Shown one piece after another: positions 7,601 through 12,358 of a DNA stretch of 12,358 nt. Every line of letters starts with the position of its first letter. Position 1 is the first letter of the stretch. The notes beneath the pieces were generated by a model, which searched no databases, was not told where the DNA came from, and worked only from the letters and a program-made list of their open reading frames with translations. The stretch comes from Monoraphidium neglectum (lineage: Eukaryota > Chlorophyta > Chlorophyceae > Sphaeropleales > Selenastraceae). Position numbers and translations under genes: made by a program. The stretch spans positions 1 through 12,358 of the forward strand of contig NW_014011925.1 of NCBI RefSeq assembly GCF_000611645.1, in the 5' to 3' direction.

Positions 7601-9140
7601 CGCGCACATGCCCCCCACCGCACGCACCTGCAATGAGGCAGCCCTCCACCAGCTTGTGGGGCTCGTGCCGCATGATCTCCCTGTCCTTGCAGGTCCCGGG
7701 CTCCGACTCATCGCCGTTCACCACCAGATAGGACGGCCGCCCGTCAGACACCTTGGGCTGCGAGCGGCACGACGCAGGCAGCGAGCAGGGCGGCCGGGGG
7801 CGGGCGTCAGGGAGGCCTCGGCGCGCGGGGAGGCCCGTTGCTGCGCCCCTCGTGAGGCCTGCGGCGGCCGCCGGACGAACAGGCTGCGCGCAATCACCCG
7901 CCCCGCGCCTGTCAACAGCCGCGCCTCGCAGCTGCTCTACCGCCATGAACAGAGCTACCGCCGTCACTGCCTGCTGCGCGGCTTGGGCGGCACCGCCCCC
8001 GCAGAGCGCCGCCCCCAGCAGCGCGCCGCCCCCAGCAGTGCGCCACACAAGCGACGCCCCTCACCATGAAGCTCCACTGCGGGAGCAGCGACGCAACGGA
8101 GGCCGGGATGAAGGCGTGTGTCAGAACAGTGCATTAAGAAGGCGTGCTGTTCAGTCCCCCAAAGCAGGGAGCCGCTCCAAGCCAGCAGTGCCGCCCCAAC
8201 ACCCATGCAGCGCCGCGGCCTGCTCCATGTTTTGCGGCCCTGCACATGCCGCCTGCCTCCCCCCGCCCCGCCGGCAGCTGCGAACACACTGCCACCGCCG
8301 CCGAGCCCCATTGTTGCCGTCACGTCGGCCCCGCGCCGCCCCCACCTTGAGGCCAGACGGGAAGCCGGCGCCGCCGCGGCCCCTGAGCCCACTCTTCTTC
8401 ATCTGATCCACCACCCAGTCACTGCCCTTGAGCACCAGATCCTTAGTGCGGTACCAGTCGCCGCGCGCCATGGCGCCCTGGAGAGGTGCATTTTTGTTGT
8501 GCGAGATCAAGCAAGGCATGCATTAGTGGGCCGCGTGCGCGGCCGCAGCGGCAGCCGCTGGCGGCCAAGCAGGCGCAGCCGTCCGCTTGTTGGTGTCGCC
8601 CACGTTTTGGGGCTGCGGGCGCAAGGCGCTGCATCCCACCCACACGGGTGATGGCTGCGCAGAGCCGCCGCACCTTGATGTAGGGGTCGTGGCGGCCGTA
8701 GATGTTTGTAAAAATCCTGTCGTCGTCCTTGAGGCCCCCGAATGAAGTGCGCTCGGGTGCGGGCGGCGCCGCGGCCGGCGCAGCCGTGCTCATGGCGCGC
8801 GAGACGCTGTGATAGAATGACGTGTGATTCCGGCAGGCGGCGGGGCGACGCTGTGGTGCCCAGGGCTTCGTTGGGGCAACAGCCAAACAGCAGCCGCGCC
8901 GCGCCTGGCACGGACGCCCTGGCGGCGCTCGACCGGCCGCTGCGCGGCTCTCAACGTGAGCAGCGACTGTGCCAACAAGAAATTGCTTTGTCACAGAGTG
9001 CGCGCTGCCAGACGCCGTGCTAGGGCGCGCCTCTGCGAGACCTGCTGCAATCTGTGGCAAACCCACCTGCTGCACACCCGTCCCAAAGCAGCAAGATGCC
9101 CGCAGCCCTGCAGGACTGCGTTAGCCGCTGCCGGCAGCAT
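4603..9140 (-). CDS. NDUFV1: NADH dehydrogenase flavoprotein 1, complex I 51-kDa subunit
   Basis: Carries the NADH site, FMN and cluster N3 of mitochondrial complex I; electrons pass from NADH to FMN to the Fe-S chain. Thirteen exons: 9140-9067, 8806-8674, 8477-8346, 8076-8065, 7757-7628, 7305-7154, 6944-6873, 6605-6353, 6105-6029, 5776-5661, 5368-5272, 5002-4878, 4660-4603. All twelve GT-AG joins keep phase, giving about 476 aa (human 464, Arabidopsis ~486). Residues 1-30 form a presequence ([16 protein letters not shown], then [10 protein letters not shown]); there is no other ATG before the internal one at 8793. Motifs: [10 protein letters not shown] (~102-111); FMN loop NGDESEPG (131-138, where NADESEPG or NADEGEPG is usual); 51-kDa signature 1 [16 protein letters not shown] (215-230); [12 protein letters not shown] with Fe-S ligands C394, C397, C400; fourth ligand C440 in HTICALGD. 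Exon 1 and intron 1 (CAGCAG|GTGGGT ... ATCACAG|C) are inferred from phase and presequence character; the other exons are supported by family sequence. No key residue is missing. Confidence 0.97.
5612..5660. repeat. CA-rich tract beside the donor of NDUFV1 intron 10
   Basis: Degenerate run of CACA and AACA units on plus. On the transcribed strand the intron opens with GTGTGTGCTTGTTTGTGTG, so the 5' splice-site GT itself lies inside a TG-rich tract. The exon upstream ends in AIAR and the next begins LSYFYKHE, so the splice is well supported. Confidence 0.75.
6971..6985. repeat. Telomere-like AGGGTTTAGGG motif in NDUFV1 intron 6
   Basis: One and a half TTTAGGG units (telo-box AAACCCTA on the transcribed strand), close to the acceptor of NDUFV1 exon 7. 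Telo-boxes are known as promoter or intron elements in plants. Two partial units are too short to be a former telomere. Confidence 0.5.
7070..7121. repeat. Repeated palindrome TTTGTACAAA in NDUFV1 intron 6
   Basis: The 10-bp palindrome TTTGTACAAA occurs at 7070-7079 and again at 7081-7090, separated by one base, with a partial third copy (TTTGTACA) at 7114-7121. Each copy holds a GTAC core. It lies within the intron (7153-6945), near its 5' end. Confidence 0.8.
8065..8076 (-). other. NDUFV1: 12-nt microexon of NDUFV1 (Trp-Ser-Phe-Met)
   Basis: TGGAGCTTCATG is flanked by a CCCGCAG acceptor and a GTGAGG donor. Exon 3 ends in FPSGLK and exon 5 starts PKVSDGRP; the family has WSFM between these, so the four codons restore the conserved GLKWSFMPK. 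Flanking introns are 269 and 307 nt. Both junctions are phase 0. Confidence 0.93.
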
Positions 9141-9625
9141 CCTGGCGAGCGTTGAAAGCCTCTGTTTGCCCTAGCGGTGTTCCCAAGATCACCACGGTAT
9201 TTAGCTTGCAGCCCACGAAAAATGTCCAACGATATGAGAAACTATTATTGCGTAATATTCGGATGGTTAGGTCCTTCCGAAGTGCTTGTGCCTACGCAGA
9301 AAATTTTTCGCCTCCTGCTGCCCTCGTCATCTTCACGGCGCCTGCTTGATCGCCATTGCTCAATTTCAAATTGCTTTACCCGCCTGCCTCTTTGTGTCGA
9401 GTTTCAATGAGCTGTCAATATCATGGCAGGGGCATTCATGCTGTCGAGCCCCTGAGGAAGGATGTCAAGGCAAATCAGGCTCTTGGTATCACTGTTATTT
9501 GACATGCTTACTAGATCACACTTGATCAAGTTTGGCGCGCGCAGCACAATGCGGACACGCCGAGTTATATTGGGCTCTGCAGCTTGAGGACACCAGGCAC
9601 ATTGTATCTGTGACACTGCTCCACG
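9141..9625. promoter_or_regulatory. Divergent promoter region between NDUFV1 and MUS81
   Basis: 485 bp between two start codons pointing away from each other. The middle (about 9190-9440) is clearly more AT-rich than anything else in the window, with many A/T runs, as expected for a nucleosome-poor shared promoter. A TTATATTGG stretch at 9562-9570 is a weak TATA candidate for MUS81. A 13-codon frame (9549-9587) could be an upstream ORF in the MUS81 leader. A perfect palindrome, ACTTGATCAAGT, is at about 9520-9531. No RNA gene was recognised. Confidence 0.6.
9549..9587 (+). other. Possible upstream ORF in the MUS81 leader
   Basis: ATG at 9549 opens a frame of 12 codons that ends at TGA 9585-9587, 38 bp before the MUS81 ATG and in a different frame. 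It matters only if transcription starts upstream of 9549, which the sequence does not show. Confidence 0.25.
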
Positions 9626-12358
9626 ATGGGGAGAAACGAGGCTGGCTACTCGGAATGCGCGCGCCGCGCCCGCGAGCAGGCCGGCAGCGACGCGCTAGCC
9701 TCGCGAATAAGCAGCTTGGTGGCCAACCCCGGCAATGCAGAGCTCTTCTTATTCCTCAGGCGAGTGATTGGGCGCGCTCAGAGGCGCGAGCAAAGGGATG
9801 GGGCGAAGGCCACAAAGTGGGACAGCTGCATTCAGTGGCCCAGTGCCAACCCCAGGCTGCAAACACATGCTCGCGCAGGCTCTGCGTGCTCGCCCTTGTA
9901 ACAAAACATCGCGATGCACGCGTACACAAATATAAACCTGCACTGCTGGACGCAGGGAGCTGCGGGATATGCAGCGCCCCGACGACGCACCTTTGAGCAA
10001 GTCCCTGCCCGGCGCGCTGCGCAGCCTGTCGGGCTGCGCGTACCGCGTCTGCGCGCCCGAGCAGCTGCTGCTGCTCAAGGGCTTCGGCCCAAAGACAGTC
10101 AAGGTGAGTGTTTGGCTGAATCTGCACTCCATATTGCGCAACAGTGCACAGCTGCATAGCGGAGGTGGGCAAAGCGCGCAAAGCACGGGGCGCGGCCAGA
10201 GGTTTGACCAGTGTGCTGAGTGGCGGGAAACGCTGTCGCAGTTGGCGATGCCCAAAAACGCGGTCGCGAATGGGAACGCGTTCATGTTCACAGATCATCA
10301 TGGAGGTGCTGTGGAGTGTGTCGCCGCCGGATGAGGAGGACGAGGAGGAGCGGGAGTTTCGGCAGCTGTGCGAGGTAGAGCGGCGCCGCGGGCGGGCCGC
10401 GGCTGCCTGCACAGGGCTGCTTGCGTGTAGAGGGCTCATAGAATAAGTGGTTGGACGCTGTGGACGGCACACCAGTGCGCGCGGAGGAGCAAGCTGATTG
10501 TGCAAACGTGCGCTGTGGGGGTCGCCGTCGCAGCCATGCACCTTGCGTTTCCACTGCCACCATAACGATTTGTCGCCGCCACCACCGCCACATCGCCGCC
10601 ACATCACCGCCACGCCAACCCCCAGGCGGAAGCCAAAGCAGAGGCAAAGGCCCACAAAGCAGCCGCCAAAGCAGCCGCGGCGCCCGCCCCCGCGCCCGCG
10701 CCCGTCCCCGTGGCGCCGCCCCGTACGGCCACCGGCTCTGGCGCCCCTGCGGGGGCGCGGGCGGGCGGCGTGGCCGCGCCACGAGTGGCGAGCCACGACC
10801 CTCTGGAGGCGCTGAGGAGCGCGCTGGGCGGTGGGTTTTGAGGGGTTTTACTCATGCCGCTTGCAATGCTGCTGCACTGGAGTGACATCGGGTGGCAAGG
10901 GGCCGTGAAGTTGATCAGGAAGTGCGCCCAGCGGCCAGCTACCCGAAGGGCCCCGCTCCAACGACCCGCACGATGGCATCAGATGGCGTGCGCGAAGCGT
11001 TTCCTTCCTCCACAAACGACGCCGCAGAGTCCCAGGCATGGCAGGACATGGCGCAGCGCGCGGTGGCGCTTGCCGGGGCGCAGCAGGGCACCGACGGCGG
11101 AGCGCCGCCCGCCCAGCAGCGCCCCCAGCAAGCGCGTAAGCGCGCCGCCGCGGGCGCCGAAGGCGGCGGCGGCGGCGCGGGCGGCGCGGGTGGCGTGGGC
11201 GGCGGCGAGGCGGCGGCTCGGAAGAAGCCACGCGCGAAGCCCACGGGCGGCCCCAAGCTGCCGGCGCCGGGCACTGGCAACTATGCTGTGTTGGTGGTGC
11301 TCTACATGGTGGGCTGTTGGGGTGGGATGGGTTGGGAGGGTGGCTGGGTGGGTGGATTGAATGGTTGCATCGCAAGGTGTCTTAGCCGGTGGGTGGACGG
11401 TGACACCTCCTCCATGCATGACACACGCCCTCTGACACACCCCTCATCAATCCGTCATACAAACGCACGTCGTCAACCCATCGTAAACGCGCACGCACCA
11501 AAACACGTGCACGTCGCGCATATGCTCTCTCCCTCCCTCTCCCTCTCCCCCCTGCACCCGACGCCCCTTCCCCCGCACCCCGCACCCCGCCCCCCCAAAT
11601 AGTCCTACAAGCGCGGCGAGGCCTGCATGCTCAAGGAGTCCGTCCTGGACGCGGCCACGGCCCACGCGGGGCTCTGCGATGTCTCCATGCGGCCCAGCAA
11701 CGCCTGGTCGGCCAGCGCCAAGGACCGCTACAACGGCTGGAGCAACGTCAACGTGAGAGGGGGGTGCGGGCTGGGCTGGGTCAGGGGGAGCGGGCCCCAA
11801 GAGAGAGAGAGAGAGAGGGAGAGAGAGAGAGGGGGTGAAGGGGGGCTGGCGCGGAGGGGGAGAGGCCACGCTGCATCGCAGGCGGGCGGACACGATGCTG
11901 GCAGCGGCCGGTGCAGGGCTGCGCTGCCAAGTGTCGCTGCCTCGCGACTGTCTACGCGCGCTTCATCGGTGCAAGAGAGCTCACAGGCGTGCCGACCGTG
12001 CGTTGCCCCCGATAAATCATACACTTTCACGCGCGACGCCCCGCAGAAGGGCCTGATCAATCGCGACCCGCCGCTGGTGTCGCGTCACTCAAACCCGGCC
12101 AAGTACCGCCTTGTACTGCCCCATGGCCTGCTGGCCGCCGCGCGGTCCTACAAGGACGCGGTCGAGCGCGGCAAGGTGCCCGCGGCCGCGGGCGTGGACC
12201 CCGACGCCGACATCAGCGCGCAGCAGGCCGCGGCGGACGCGCTGGACGCGGCGGCGGCGCGCGCGGCGGGGTTGGACGCGGAGGAGGCGGAGGAGGAGCC
12301 GCCGCCGGCGGCGCCGGCGCCGGCGACGGCAGCGGCGGCGGGCGGCAGGGGGAGGGGG
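9626..12358 (+). CDS. MUS81: MUS81 structure-specific endonuclease subunit, 5' part
   Basis: Catalytic subunit (with EME1) that cuts stalled forks, flaps and Holliday junctions in the nucleus. Exons: 9626-9759, 9956-10103, 10294-10374, 10626-10830, 10911-11308, 11603-11752, 12047-12358 (continues off-window); 476 residues visible, all in phase. Residues 27-45 (SRISSLVANPGNAELFLFL) and ALRSLSGC...LLLLKGFGPKTVK (~65-94) form the N-terminal helix-hairpin-helix domain. Residues ~120-310 are a Lys/Ala/Pro then Gly/Arg-rich linker. The winged helix spans ~312-405: GNYAVLVVLYM, SYKRGEACMLKESVLDAA, NAWSASAKDRYNGW, KGLINRD, NPAKYRL. Then comes an Ala/Glu/Pro-rich stretch. The ERCC4 nuclease motif (ERKxxxD) lies beyond the right edge. 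The start is the first ATG after an in-frame TGA at 9611. Intron 1 may use a GC donor (CAG|GCGAGT); a GT alternative at 9764 joined to 9960 changes one or two residues only. Intron 4 (80 nt, weak acceptor) is the least certain join. Confidence 0.9.
11524..11600. other. Pyrimidine-rich 3' end of MUS81 intron 5
   Basis: Long CT- and C-rich run (CTCTCCCTCCCTCTCC and following) leading to the AAATAG acceptor at 11602. It is the polypyrimidine tract for the exon that starts SYKRGEAC. It contrasts with the CA tracts at some minus-strand gene introns. Confidence 0.6.
11799..11835. repeat. (GA)n purine tract in MUS81 intron 6
   Basis: Near-perfect GAGA tract on the transcribed strand, shortly after the GTGAGA donor at 11753. 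It matches GAGA-type microsatellites; no coding sense in context. Confidence 0.85.

Noticed and set aside
7461..8406. Overlapping plus-strand frames of 202 and 217 codons across NDUFV1 introns 3-5
   Set aside because: Their composition is low-complexity Arg/Pro/Ala, they cross the NDUFV1 exons antisense, and neither has a domain.
8807..9075. In-frame upstream extension of NDUFV1 exon 2
   Set aside because: The frame stays open but has no ATG, starts only at GTG, and crosses a good ATCACAG acceptor; the phase-2 exon 1 at 9140-9067 explains the N-terminus better.
169..9140. A functional mitochondrial gene cluster of phosphatase, Nudix and complex I
   Set aside because: PTC7 links to coenzyme Q in yeast and complex I uses coenzyme Q, but each gene has its own upstream region, the Nudix enzyme has no targeting signal, and neighbourhood alone in a eukaryote is weak evidence.
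9141..9625. A tRNA, snoRNA or small gene in the AT-rich gap
   Set aside because: I saw no A-box/B-box pair, cloverleaf or open frame with a plausible ATG and domain.
9756..10796. Minus-strand open frame of 346 codons opposite MUS81 exons 1-4
   Set aside because: Arg/Gly/Ser-rich, with no recognisable motif, antisense to exons that join into a helix-hairpin-helix domain. Long chance frames are expected at this GC content.

Overview
The window reads as nuclear DNA of a GC-rich unicellular green plant, most likely a chlorophyte alga (a Chlorella-like trebouxiophyte would fit; genus not determinable). Reasons: all four genes are split by many short spliceosomal introns (80-322 nt, nearly all GT-AG); the proteins resemble plant or algal versions; and TGTAA, the usual green-algal polyadenylation signal, lies downstream of the two complete genes. 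There are no operons, Shine-Dalgarno sites, prophage, insertion sequences or CRISPR arrays.

Layout. Three genes lie head-to-tail on the minus strand and one runs divergently on the plus strand. (1) 169-1807 (-): PTC7/PP2C-55-type protein phosphatase with a long Ser/Ala-rich N-terminus. Its last exon or exons, with the final metal-binding Asp, lie beyond the left edge. (2) 2456-3832 (-): five-exon Nudix hydrolase of the bacterial-type ADP-ribose pyrophosphatase group (COG1051-like) with a perfect Nudix box; the last exon is uncertain. (3) 4603-9140 (-): complete 13-exon NDUFV1, the 51-kDa NADH/FMN/4Fe-4S subunit of mitochondrial complex I. I could join every exon in phase (about 476 aa), including a 12-nt microexon. 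(4) 9626-12358 (+): N-terminal part of MUS81, the structure-specific endonuclease subunit, covering the helix-hairpin-helix domain, a large low-complexity linker and the winged-helix domain; the ERCC4 nuclease domain lies past the right edge.

Between genes: NDUFV1 and MUS81 share a 485-bp, AT-richer divergent promoter region. The other two gaps hold the 3' UTR of one gene and the upstream region of the next.

Function: NDUFV1 is mitochondrial and PTC7-type phosphatases are often mitochondrial or plastid. The Nudix enzyme probably cleans up nucleotide-sugar or dinucleotide metabolites. MUS81 is a nuclear recombination enzyme. Nothing shows that they form one pathway; this looks like ordinary, compact algal gene order. 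I found no convincing new system. The points most worth checking are the 12-nt microexon, a possible GC-AG intron in MUS81, clustered GTAC motifs, and CA/TG tracts placed at splice sites.
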